Positions 1 through 6,327 of a DNA stretch of 23,415 nucleotides are shown in pieces. The position numbers were made by a program, and so were the translations under genes. Positions within the stretch are counted from its first letter, which is position 1. Each line of letters starts with the position of its first letter. The notes below the pieces were generated by a model. It was not told where the DNA came from. It did no database searches and saw nothing but the letters and a program-made list of their open reading frames with translations. Origin of the DNA: Phycisphaerales bacterium UBA854 (GTDB lineage Bacteria; Planctomycetota; Phycisphaerae; Phycisphaerales; SM1A02); NCBI GenBank assembly GCA_002295885.1, contig DBGM01000015.1, positions 1-23,415 of the forward strand, given 5' to 3'.

Positions 1-54
1 CGGGATCGACTGCAGATCGTCCAGTGCGAGCACATCCGGCTCAGGAACCAGTGA
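1..54 (+). CDS. C-terminal tail of an upstream gene (partial)
   Basis: Frame 1 is open from the left edge to a TGA at 52-54 and encodes 17 residues ending in HIRLRNQ. Fifteen of the 17 codons end in G or C, as in the confirmed genes of this window, whereas the frame shared with the next gene shows no such bias here. This suggests the last codons of a gene on the same strand whose body lies outside the window. The family cannot be named from 17 residues. Polyphosphate kinase is a common neighbour of ppx genes, but nothing visible here proves it. Confidence 0.4.
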   Translation, partial: RDRLQIVQCEHIRLRNQ

Positions 55-61
55 CAGGTCC

Positions 62-67
62 TACACT
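62..67 (+). promoter_or_regulatory. Candidate -10 box of a leaderless ppx transcript
   Basis: TACACT fits the TANNNT pattern of a -10 box (4 of 6 matches to TATAAT) and is followed by 6 nt and then the ATG at 74. A start site at the usual distance would fall on or next to the A of the ATG, giving a leaderless mRNA. No Shine-Dalgarno sequence precedes this ATG. No convincing -35 box is visible. Confidence 0.35.
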
Positions 68-73
68 GCAACG

Positions 74-991
74 ATGCAGACAGCGGCCCCCATCCATCGC
101 GCGGTCATCGACGTCGGGAGCAACAGCGCCCGGCTCGAGATCGCCCGGTGGACGGGGGGGCGGCTCGTTTCCCTGCATCGGGACCGGGTCCTGACCAGAC
201 TCGGGAGTCCCGGCATCGACGGCCGTCTGGATCCACAGGCGGTCGATCGGGCCATCGAGGCCGTCGTCGCCTTCAAGGGCCAGGCCATGCAGCACGATGT
301 CGCGTCGCTCAGCATCGTGGCCACCGCAGCAGTGCGTCAGGCTTCGGACGGTGATGCGTTCATCGCCAAGGTTCATGAGGCCACCGGAATCGAGTTGGAA
401 CTGCTGACGCCGGAGGCGGAGGCCCTGGCGGCCCTTCGAAGCGTACGCGGTGCGGGCATCGAGGGCTCGACCGTGGCGATCGTCGACATCGGAGGGGGCA
501 GCAGTGAGTTGGTCATCGAGGGGAACGGCGACGTGGAACATGTCGCTTCCATGCCGGTGGGAGCGGTGAATCTCTCGTCGAGGTTCGACTCGTCGGGGGT
601 CATCGAGTCGTCCACGCTCGAAGCGATGCAGCGTGCCGTCCACCGCGAACTGGAAGGTCTGCTGCCCGATTCGGTGCCTCCCGTCGACACGGGTGTCGGT
701 GTGGGAGGCAGCTTCACGACGCTGGCGAGGGTCTTCGGGGGCGTGGACGAATCGGTCGAGGGATTTGTTCTCGAACGTTCGATGGTCTTCGGACTGTTGC
801 GTCGACTGGCGGGTCTTGACTGCGAAGGCCGCGCCGCGATCCGGGGCATCGAATCCTCGCGGGCGGGCATCATCGTCGCCGGGGTGACGCTGGTGGATCA
901 GGTCATGCAGTCCCTGGGACTGCATCGGATAGTCGTGCACGAGGGTGGTGTCGCACGAGGCGTCCTGCTCGAGCAGTTCATGCCGGGATAA
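74..991 (+). CDS. ppx: Ppx/GppA family phosphatase, short single-domain form
   Basis: The 305-aa protein belongs to the exopolyphosphatase/guanosine pentaphosphate phosphatase family, cytosolic enzymes that remove terminal phosphate from polyphosphate or pppGpp. It has the ASKHA fold signatures: the first phosphate loop VIDVGSNSARLEI near residues 11-23 and the second, VDIGGGSSE, near residues 136-146. The length matches the short class that has only the ASKHA core; long E. coli Ppx/GppA (about 500 aa) carry extra C-terminal HD-type domains that are absent here. Which substrate is used cannot be told from sequence. The ATG at 74 has no Shine-Dalgarno sequence but lies 6 nt after a -10-like TACACT. 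The gene ends directly before a strong hairpin shared with the convergent RRM gene. Confidence 0.9.
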   Translation: MQTAAPIHRAVIDVGSNSARLEIARWTGGRLVSLHRDRVLTRLGSPGIDGRLDPQAVDRAIEAVVAFKGQAMQHDVASLSIVATAAVRQASDGDAFIAKVHEATGIELELLTPEAEALAALRSVRGAGIEGSTVAIVDIGGGSSELVIEGNGDVEHVASMPVGAVNLSSRFDSSGVIESSTLEAMQRAVHRELEGLLPDSVPPVDTGVGVGGSFTTLARVFGGVDESVEGFVLERSMVFGLLRRLAGLDCEGRAAIRGIESSRAGIIVAGVTLVDQVMQSLGLHRIVVHEGGVARGVLLEQFMPG

Positions 992-1026
992 AAAACAGCA
1001 GGCACCGCGAACGGTGCCTGCTGGTT
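990..1026. terminator. Bidirectional intrinsic terminator between ppx and the RRM gene
   Basis: A perfect 12-bp stem (996-1007 with 1012-1023) closes a CGAA loop. On the minus strand it is followed by six T's (complement of 990-995), the classic intrinsic terminator for the RRM gene that ends at 1044. On the plus strand the following sequence (GTTGTCT) is only moderately T-rich, so termination of ppx may be weaker. Confidence 0.85.
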
Positions 1027-1043
1027 GTCTTGGACGAGGCGAA

Positions 1044-1295
1044 TCAGCCGCGGGTGCGTTCGCGAGCCTCATTGACGTTCAGGGCACGGCCTTCGAGATC
1101 CTTGCCGTTGAGCTCTTCCATGGCGGCGCGAGCTTCATCATCGTTGTTCATGGTGACGAAACCGAATCCGCGGGGGCGGCCGGTGTCACGGTCGCTGATC
1201 ACAGCCACGTCGGCGACGCTGCCGTGGGCTTCGAAATGAGCGCGGAGGGTTTCTTCGTTCGTGGAGTAGCTGAGGTTGCCAACGTAGAGTTTCAA
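1044..1295 (-). CDS. Small single-RRM RNA-binding protein
   Basis: The 83-aa protein is one RNA-recognition motif with a short basic tail. RNP2 (LYVGNL, residues 3-8) and RNP1 (RGFGFVTM, about residues 42-49) are both intact. The size and the MKLYVGNL start match the bacterial Rbp family best known from cyanobacteria, which bind single-stranded RNA and are often cold-inducible. The start codon is TTG at 1295: the family-typical N-terminus begins exactly there, and AAGGA lies 8 nt upstream. The leader (about 90 nt from the predicted promoter) carries two hairpins, one followed by seven T's. It converges on ppx across a shared terminator. The RNA targets are unknown. Confidence 0.95.
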   Translation of the reverse strand: MKLYVGNLSYSTNEETLRAHFEAHGSVADVAVISDRDTGRPRGFGFVTMNNDDEARAAMEELNGKDLEGRALNVNEARERTRG

Positions 1296-1322
1296 GGCAG
1301 GAATCCTTCAATCGGGTCAGTT

Positions 1323-1372
1323 GCGGCCAAGCGGCCGCGGTTCAAAAAAATCTCCAGCCGCCTCAGTCGGCT
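1323..1372 (-). promoter_or_regulatory. Structured leader of the RRM gene with attenuator-like hairpin
   Basis: Read on the minus strand, the leader has a hairpin with a 5-bp AGCCG/CGGCT stem and 7-nt loop (1372-1356), then a few bases and seven T's (1350-1344). A second perfect hairpin follows, GCGGCC-GCTT-GGCCGC (1338-1323), and then the ribosome-binding site. A hairpin plus T-run inside a leader resembles a transcription attenuator. The first stem is short, so this is tentative. Confidence 0.35.
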
Positions 1373-1390
1373 CGGGCTGAAGAACCGGAG

Positions 1391-1419
1391 ATGGTATCGA
1401 GCCTGTCTGCTCACGGCAA
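1391..1419 (-). promoter_or_regulatory. Candidate sigma70-like promoter of the RRM gene
   Basis: On the minus strand TTGCCG (1419-1414, 4 of 6 to the -35 consensus), a 17-bp spacer and TACCAT (1396-1391, 4 of 6 to the -10 consensus) precede the RRM gene. The predicted start near 1384 gives a leader of about 90 nt. Confidence 0.4.
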
Positions 1420-1594
1420 CAAGCATCCGGCTGGAAAGGACTTGCGGATTTCAGGCTGATTTCAGGGCCGGGAGGGAGGTTTCACGAAAAATCCCCTCTG
1501 TGGTGAGAGAAACCGGTTTCACCGTCGCATTGGTTGCGAGTGAAGCCGGATCGGTCTCGCTCGCTCTTCCCCATCTCTCGCAGGAGATCAACCA
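1420..1594. other. Intergenic region upstream of the beta-helix gene
   Basis: With 1296-1419 this forms a gap of about 300 bp without a gene. The plus-strand half holds a GAAACCGGTTTC palindrome at 1509-1520, a GGTTTCAC direct repeat at 1478-1485 and 1515-1522, and two ATTTCAGG copies around 1448-1465. AGGAGA lies 8-10 nt before the ATG at 1595. I see no clear -35/-10 pair. Confidence 0.4.
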
Positions 1595-3022
1595 ATGCCC
1601 AATCGACCCATGCTCGCCGTCCTCGGCATTTGTCTGGCGACGCCCGCCGTCGCGGACACCTTCATCGTGGATCCCGCCGGCAACGGTGACTACCTCTCCA
1701 TCCAGACCGCTCTGCGTTGGGCTCCGGAAGGGAGCACCATCGCCGTAGTGCCGGGTGTCTACGAGTCATTCGGTGTCGATGGCCGTGTAGCGAACGTAGT
1801 GACGGTCGAGGCAATCGACTGGGCTCCGGACGGCAGCGTCGTCGTTCAGGGCGGGGCATGGGATGCGGCCGCGATTGAAATCGGAAACGGAGCCTCGATC
1901 ACCTTCCGCAACCTTGTCGTCCGAACGGAGGGGTTCACGCTCGTCGACGTCGTGGATTCGGATGCGGTGTTCGAAGGATGCACGCTGGAGAATGCTCCGG
2001 GACACGGGATCGACGTCAAGGGGCAGTCCAACGTCACCTTTTCCGACGGAACGATCGCCGGGATGGGCGAAGGTGGAATCAGGATTCTGCATGCGGTCGG
2101 AACCGTCACCGTGGTCGACAGTGTCCTCGAGGGCAATCGGAGCGACGAGGGGGGGGCCATCCACTCCCGTGGTTCGTTCGAGACGAAGCTGGTGGTTCGC
2201 CGCACGGACTTCATCGACAACGTGGCCGCCACCCAGGGAGGTGCCATCTGGATCGGGCAGCGGCAGGAAACAGCCGTGGTCGACACGTGCCGTTTCCTCG
2301 GAAACCGCGCGAACACGACCGGTGGTGCGATTCGGGCCGGTTCAGTCTCTCTGCAGGTGGTCGGCACGATGATCTCCGACAACTGGGCCGGCATCCGGGG
2401 GGGCGGGGTCGCTCTCCAGCCCGACGATCACGTGACGCAGAAGTTCACGGACTGCATGGTCACCGGAAACCGTTCCGGAGCCACCGCCGGTGGGGTCGCT
2501 GTCGACCTCTTCAATCTCAGCAGCCGGGTCCGGTTCAAGGGGTGCGAGATCACGGACAACGTCACGGTCCACGAGGCGGGCGGGATCGGCAACACCGGAC
2601 TGGGAGACGTCGAACTCTACGACAGCCTGCTGTGCGGCAACCTGCCCGATCCGGCGACGGGAAACTTCCATCTCTCGAACACCTCGGTGGTGGACACCTG
2701 CGGCGTCGGTGCCTGCTGCCTCGAGGAGTTGTGCGTCCAGCTGACGCAGGCGGCCTGCACGGAGGCCGCCGGCACCTGGCACGGAGCGAACGTCCACTGC
2801 GAGAAGGTCCAGTGCACCTTCGAGCCCGGTGCCTGCTGCTTCGGCTCTTACTGCCTGCTGATGACCGAGTGGGAGTGCGGTCAGCACGAAGGCGACTGGC
2901 ACGGTGCCGGTACGTTGTGTGCGGACGCAGCCTGCGACAAGCCCAAGCCCGGCGATCTCGATCGGGACGGCAAGGTCGACATCGGCGACCTCCTCAAGCT
3001 GTTCGAGTACTGGGGCAGCTGA
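1595..3022 (+). CDS. Secreted beta-helix protein with Cys-rich repeats and dockerin-like tail
   Basis: The 475-aa protein has a signal peptide (residues 1-20, cleavage after PAVA). Residues of about 21-365 form a right-handed parallel beta-helix of the pectate-lyase-like/PbH1 type, with repeated GGAI/GGGV turns (for example EGGAIHS, QGGAIWI, RGGGVAL). Two tandem Cys-rich modules follow (about 372-407 and 412-447), each GACC...C...T...C...G-W-x-G...C...C with six cysteines. The tail (453-475) is one half of a dockerin-type calcium loop, D-x-D-x-D-G-K-V-D-I-x-D-L-L ending YWGS. No catalytic residues can be assigned, so it may be an adhesin, surface-layer component or polysaccharide-binding protein rather than an enzyme. 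AGGAGA upstream supports the start. It converges on the photolyase gene. Confidence 0.85.
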   Translation: MPNRPMLAVLGICLATPAVADTFIVDPAGNGDYLSIQTALRWAPEGSTIAVVPGVYESFGVDGRVANVVTVEAIDWAPDGSVVVQGGAWDAAAIEIGNGASITFRNLVVRTEGFTLVDVVDSDAVFEGCTLENAPGHGIDVKGQSNVTFSDGTIAGMGEGGIRILHAVGTVTVVDSVLEGNRSDEGGAIHSRGSFETKLVVRRTDFIDNVAATQGGAIWIGQRQETAVVDTCRFLGNRANTTGGAIRAGSVSLQVVGTMISDNWAGIRGGGVALQPDDHVTQKFTDCMVTGNRSGATAGGVAVDLFNLSSRVRFKGCEITDNVTVHEAGGIGNTGLGDVELYDSLLCGNLPDPATGNFHLSNTSVVDTCGVGACCLEELCVQLTQAACTEAAGTWHGANVHCEKVQCTFEPGACCFGSYCLLMTEWECGQHEGDWHGAGTLCADAACDKPKPGDLDRDGKVDIGDLLKLFEYWGS

Positions 3023-3043
3023 GCTGATCCGGACCGGATCAGC
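3023..3043. terminator. Palindromic hairpin between convergent genes
   Basis: A perfect 10-bp inverted repeat (GCTGATCCGG and its complement) around a single central base starts directly after the beta-helix stop codon and covers the photolyase stop codon on the other strand. It would fold in transcripts from both directions, so it probably serves as a shared transcript end. Neither side has a T-run, so it is not a textbook intrinsic terminator. Confidence 0.5.
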
Positions 3044-4403
3044 AGCCCGCGGTGCGGGCGACCTTGAAGATCTCGATCGCCCGGCGTCGGGAGGACCCCA
3101 GATCAACGATGGGAAGTGTCTTCAGGGGATGGTGATCGGGATTCCAGCGGCGACGGTAGGCTCCGTCGGGGTCGAAGAGTTCGGCCTGCCGATTGGGATT
3201 GAAGATGCGGAAGTAGGGGGCCGCATCCGTACCCGTCGACGCCGACCACTGCCAACCGCCGTTGTTGCTTGCGAAGTCGTAGTCGACGAGATGCCGGGCG
3301 AAGAACCGTTCGCCACGACGCCAGTCGATGAGCAGGTTCTTGGTCAGGAACATCGCCGTGATCATTCGCACCCGGTTGTGCATCCATCCGGTTTCGAGCA
3401 TCTGCCGCATGCCGGCGTCCACGATCTCGATGCCGGTCCGCCCGTTGCACCAGGCTTCGAATCCGTCATCGTCCTGCCGCCACGGAAGATCGACGGTCCA
3501 TTCCTGCATCGGCCGTCGCATGCTCACCTTGGGATTGTGGTGCATGACGTAGCGGTAGAAGTCCCGCCACACGAGTTCGGATTGCCACGTCGCGGGGCCC
3601 GCGGGCCAGAGGGCGGGGTCCGGACCGAATCGCTCGACCAGGGGACGGAGGCAGGTCACCGGCGAAAGGGTGCCCGTGGCCAGCCAGGGGGAGAGGCTGC
3701 TGGTCCCCTCGATGTCGGGACTGTTCCGGGTGTTGTGGTATCGGTCGACCGGGCCGTCGAGGAAACGCTGGAGGCGTTCCATGGCCGCATTCTGTCCGGC
3801 GGGCCACAAGGTGATGCCGGGCCAAGGAGTGAACCCGGGGACCGACCCCGGAATGGGATCCGATGTGGGGGAGACGGACTCGCAGGGCGTCAGTGGTGCG
3901 TGCTCAGGCAGTCCCCGATCGATGAGCATGCCGTTCCAGGTGTTCCGGAAGGGGGTGAAGACCTTGAAGCTGGTTCCGCCCTTCGTGAGGATGTCGTCCG
4001 GTTCGAACACGACCTGATCGTGATGCAGTGCGAAGCCGATGTTCCGCTCGGACAGCCACGAGCCCGCCAGTTCGTCCCGTCGGGCCTCGTCGACCCCGAA
4101 CTCCCGGTTCGCATGAACCGTCGCACAACCGTTCGCAGCCGCCACGTCGGTGACGATGTCGACCGATTCCATGTCGGTGTCCGCGATGCGGATCAGCAGG
4201 GGAATGTTCAGTTGCTCGAGTTCGCTGCGAAGGACACGGAGGGATTCAAGGAGCAGCGTGACCCGTGGCGGACCCCAGTCGTGGCGTCGCCAGGTCCCGG
4301 GGGTACAGACGAAGATCCCGATCACCCCTCCGGTGGCCGCAGCCGAGAGGGCGGGGTTGTCGATCGTTCGCAGATCGTTTCGGAACCACATCAGATCAGG
4401 CAT
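3039..4403 (-). CDS. phrB: Class I deoxyribodipyrimidine (CPD) photolyase
   Basis: The 454-aa cytosolic enzyme would use blue light and FAD to split cyclobutane pyrimidine dimers in DNA. The N-terminal antenna-binding Rossmann domain starts with LMWFRNDLR (residues 4-12). The C-terminal FAD domain contains NNGGWQW (380-386) and STGTDAAPYFRIFNP (389-403), nearly identical in pattern to E. coli PhrB. The tryptophan electron-transfer triad is kept: W308, W361 and W384 align by spacing with E. coli W306, W359 and W382. The antenna cofactor (MTHF or 8-HDF) cannot be told. The ATG at 4403 is chosen because the family sequence begins there; the frame stays open upstream without homology. GGGAG lies just upstream. 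The first 8 nt overlap the end of the SDR gene, so the two are probably translationally coupled. Confidence 0.95.
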   Translation of the reverse strand: MPDLMWFRNDLRTIDNPALSAAATGGVIGIFVCTPGTWRRHDWGPPRVTLLLESLRVLRSELEQLNIPLLIRIADTDMESVDIVTDVAAANGCATVHANREFGVDEARRDELAGSWLSERNIGFALHHDQVVFEPDDILTKGGTSFKVFTPFRNTWNGMLIDRGLPEHAPLTPCESVSPTSDPIPGSVPGFTPWPGITLWPAGQNAAMERLQRFLDGPVDRYHNTRNSPDIEGTSSLSPWLATGTLSPVTCLRPLVERFGPDPALWPAGPATWQSELVWRDFYRYVMHHNPKVSMRRPMQEWTVDLPWRQDDDGFEAWCNGRTGIEIVDAGMRQMLETGWMHNRVRMITAMFLTKNLLIDWRRGERFFARHLVDYDFASNNGGWQWSASTGTDAAPYFRIFNPNRQAELFDPDGAYRRRWNPDHHPLKTLPIVDLGSSRRRAIEIFKVARTAGC

Positions 4404-5907
4404 GTTCAATCGCTCCCGTGCGTGACTGGTCCGAGGCTCGTTGGAGGGCTTCACGGCGGATGCCGTCGAGCATGCCGTTGAAGACGATCCCGTGCAGCGG
4501 CTTGATCGAGTACCAATAGGCGAGTCCGAGCAGCCCACGCGGCCGGAACCTGGCCACCTGCACGATGGTGGTGGGTGATCCAGGTGCTTCCCCCTTGATG
4601 ATGTCGAACTCGAGGGTAGCGGTTCCGGGAAGTTTCATCTCGGCGTACAGAGCCAGTCGGCTTCCGGGGTCGGCGTGCAGGACCCGCCAGAAGTCCAAGG
4701 CATCACCAAAAGCGAGTTCCTTGCGATCCCGGCGGCCACGTCGAAGTCCGGGGCCGCCGATCGCCTTGTCCATGAAACCCCGAACCCGCCAGAGCCAGTC
4801 GGCGGCGTAGTAGCCGTGTCCTCCGCCGATGATGCGGACGGCTTCGTAGACGCATTCCGGGGTCGCATCCACGGTCACCTCCCGACGATCGATGAAGACC
4901 TTGCCTCCGGACCAGTCGGGATCGCCAGGCACGCGTCCGGCATCCATCCAGGACGTCATGACCTCGTTGCTCACTTCACGCTGGAGCGCACGCTTGATCG
5001 CGTCGCGGGGGCTGAGTGGGCGATGTTCGAAGAGTCGCGAGGCGTCGTCGTTGCGACAGACGACGCGGTTGCACAGGCCCTGGGCAAGCGGCTGGGCGAT
5101 TCTCGCGCTGACCGGAGTCACGAAATGGATCCAGTACGAGCTCAGACGGGGGGTGAGCACCGGAACGGGAATCACCAATCGGGGTCGGAGTCCGAGCTCC
5201 TTGGCCATGTCTCGCATGAGTTCCCGGTAAGTCACCACCCGCGAGCCGCCGATGTCGATGGTTCGTCCGATCGACTCCGGACAGTCCAGGCAGGCCTCGA
5301 GGTAGTAGAGGACGTCCAGAATGGAGATGGGCTGGGACTCCGTCTTGACCCACTTCGGGGTCACCATCACCGGCAGTCGCTCCACGAGGTACCGCAGGAT
5401 CTCGAACGAGGCCGATCCGGATCCGATGATCATGGCGGCCCGGAATGTCGTCACCGGCACCGGAGTGCTTCCAAGGCACCGTTCGACTTCGCGTCTGGAC
5501 TGCAGGTGGGGACTGAGGTCCTCCTCCATCTCGCCCAATCCCCCTAGATAGATGATCCGTTCGACACCCGCCCGATGGGCCGCCCGGGCGAAGTTGGTGG
5601 CGAGTTTGCGGTCGTGCTCGGCGTAGTCCCGGGTCGACTGCATGGAGTGGATCAGGTAGTAGGCCACCTTGCATCCAGTCATTTCCTCGGTCATGCGGTC
5701 GACGTCCAGCATGTCCATGGTGCCAATCGAAACACGCTCGTGCTGTGACCACGAGCGTGCCTCGAGCTTCTGCTTCGAGCGGACCAGACAATGCAGATCG
5801 TGCCCGGAGCCGAGCAGTCGCTGGGCGAGTCGCCCACCGACGTAGCCGGTTGCGCCGGTCAGCGCGATCCGTTTGCGATCGGGTTTGGATGTGGAGGTGG
5901 CTTGCAT
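4396..5907 (-). CDS. SDR-family NAD(P)-binding protein with C-terminal DUF2867 domain
   Basis: With the ATG at 5907 the protein has 503 aa. The N-terminal part is an atypical/extended short-chain dehydrogenase Rossmann fold with the dinucleotide loop TGATGYVGG (residues 17-25) and an NmrA-like fold to about residue 290. The C-terminal part (about 340-490) resembles DUF2867/SRPBCC-like domains, the fusion commonly annotated as SDR family oxidoreductase. The substrate is unknown. The ORF extends to a GTG at 5943 that has GGGAG 7 nt upstream, but that GTG and its GGGAG lie inside a perfect 10-bp hairpin (5930-5957). The ATG beyond the hairpin, with a weaker GGGGCGAG, is therefore preferred, though not certainly. 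The 3' end overlaps the photolyase start by 8 nt. Confidence 0.85.
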   Translation of the reverse strand: MQATSTSKPDRKRIALTGATGYVGGRLAQRLLGSGHDLHCLVRSKQKLEARSWSQHERVSIGTMDMLDVDRMTEEMTGCKVAYYLIHSMQSTRDYAEHDRKLATNFARAAHRAGVERIIYLGGLGEMEEDLSPHLQSRREVERCLGSTPVPVTTFRAAMIIGSGSASFEILRYLVERLPVMVTPKWVKTESQPISILDVLYYLEACLDCPESIGRTIDIGGSRVVTYRELMRDMAKELGLRPRLVIPVPVLTPRLSSYWIHFVTPVSARIAQPLAQGLCNRVVCRNDDASRLFEHRPLSPRDAIKRALQREVSNEVMTSWMDAGRVPGDPDWSGGKVFIDRREVTVDATPECVYEAVRIIGGGHGYYAADWLWRVRGFMDKAIGGPGLRRGRRDRKELAFGDALDFWRVLHADPGSRLALYAEMKLPGTATLEFDIIKGEAPGSPTTIVQVARFRPRGLLGLAYWYSIKPLHGIVFNGMLDGIRREALQRASDQSRTGAIEHA

Positions 5908-5929
5908 GGCTCGCCCCGTGTCCCCGGGA

Positions 5930-5957
5930 GCGGGAGTCGCCACCAGTCGACTCCCGC
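5930..5957 (-). promoter_or_regulatory. Perfect 10-bp hairpin at the 5' end of the SDR gene
   Basis: GCGGGAGTCG (5957-5948 on the minus strand) pairs perfectly with CGACTCCCGC (5939-5930) around an 8-nt loop. The stem contains a GGGAG ribosome-binding-like sequence and the loop contains an in-frame GTG. It could end or stabilise the DUF378 mRNA, or mask translation initiation of the SDR gene. Confidence 0.6.
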
Positions 5958-5990
5958 ATCACCGGGGAAATCAGAGGAGGAGGGGTTGGA

Positions 5991-6209
5991 TCAGGCCATC
6001 GACACGTTCCAGCGTGCCTGGATGCCCTTGAGGTTGGCAGCCTGGTAGATGGCGGCGGCGCCCACCAGGATGTAGATGAATCGAGCACCCACGGCTGCGT
6101 TGCTGCCGAAGATGGAGGCGACGAAGTCGATCTCGAAGAGTCCCCAGAGGCCCCAGTTGAGACCTCCGATCACGAGGAGGACGGCTGCGATGACGTCGAT
6201 GAGCTTCAT
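5991..6209 (-). CDS. DUF378 family small membrane protein
   Basis: The 72-aa protein matches the DUF378 (YuzA-like) family in length and sequence pattern: a hydrophobic first helix (IAAVLLVIGGLNWGLWGLF, about residues 6-24) with the family-typical GGLNWGL motif, and a second membrane helix around residues 44-60 ending in AIYQ. The biochemical function of the family is unknown. The ATG at 6209 is preceded by AAGGAAAGGA, a strong ribosome-binding region. It sits 47-83 nt upstream of the SDR gene, depending on the true SDR start, and 118 nt downstream of the DUF4397 gene, in the same-strand run starting at the fasciclin gene. Confidence 0.9.
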   Translation of the reverse strand: MKLIDVIAAVLLVIGGLNWGLWGLFEIDFVASIFGSNAAVGARFIYILVGAAAIYQAANLKGIQARWNVSMA

Positions 6210-6253
6210 GGTTGTTTCCTTTCCTTGAAGAGGATCAGCGATGTGTTCCCGAT

Positions 6254-6285
6254 GGGGGCTTCCATTGAGGAGGTTGTCAGCCCCC
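6254..6285 (-). terminator. Hairpin between DUF4397 and DUF378 genes
   Basis: A perfect 7-bp stem GGGGGCT/AGCCCCC (6254-6260 with 6279-6285) with an 18-nt loop lies 43 nt after the DUF4397 stop codon. No T-run follows on the minus strand, so it may be a partial terminator or RNA-stabilising structure. Confidence 0.35.
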
Positions 6286-6327
6286 ACCGGGTACCACGAT
6301 GCAAGTCATTCCTTCGGGCGAAACGCC

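Noticed and set aside
2904..4481. A 525-codon plus-strand frame opposite the photolyase
   Set aside because: The photolyase on the minus strand is complete, with all key residues; the plus-strand translation has no family features.
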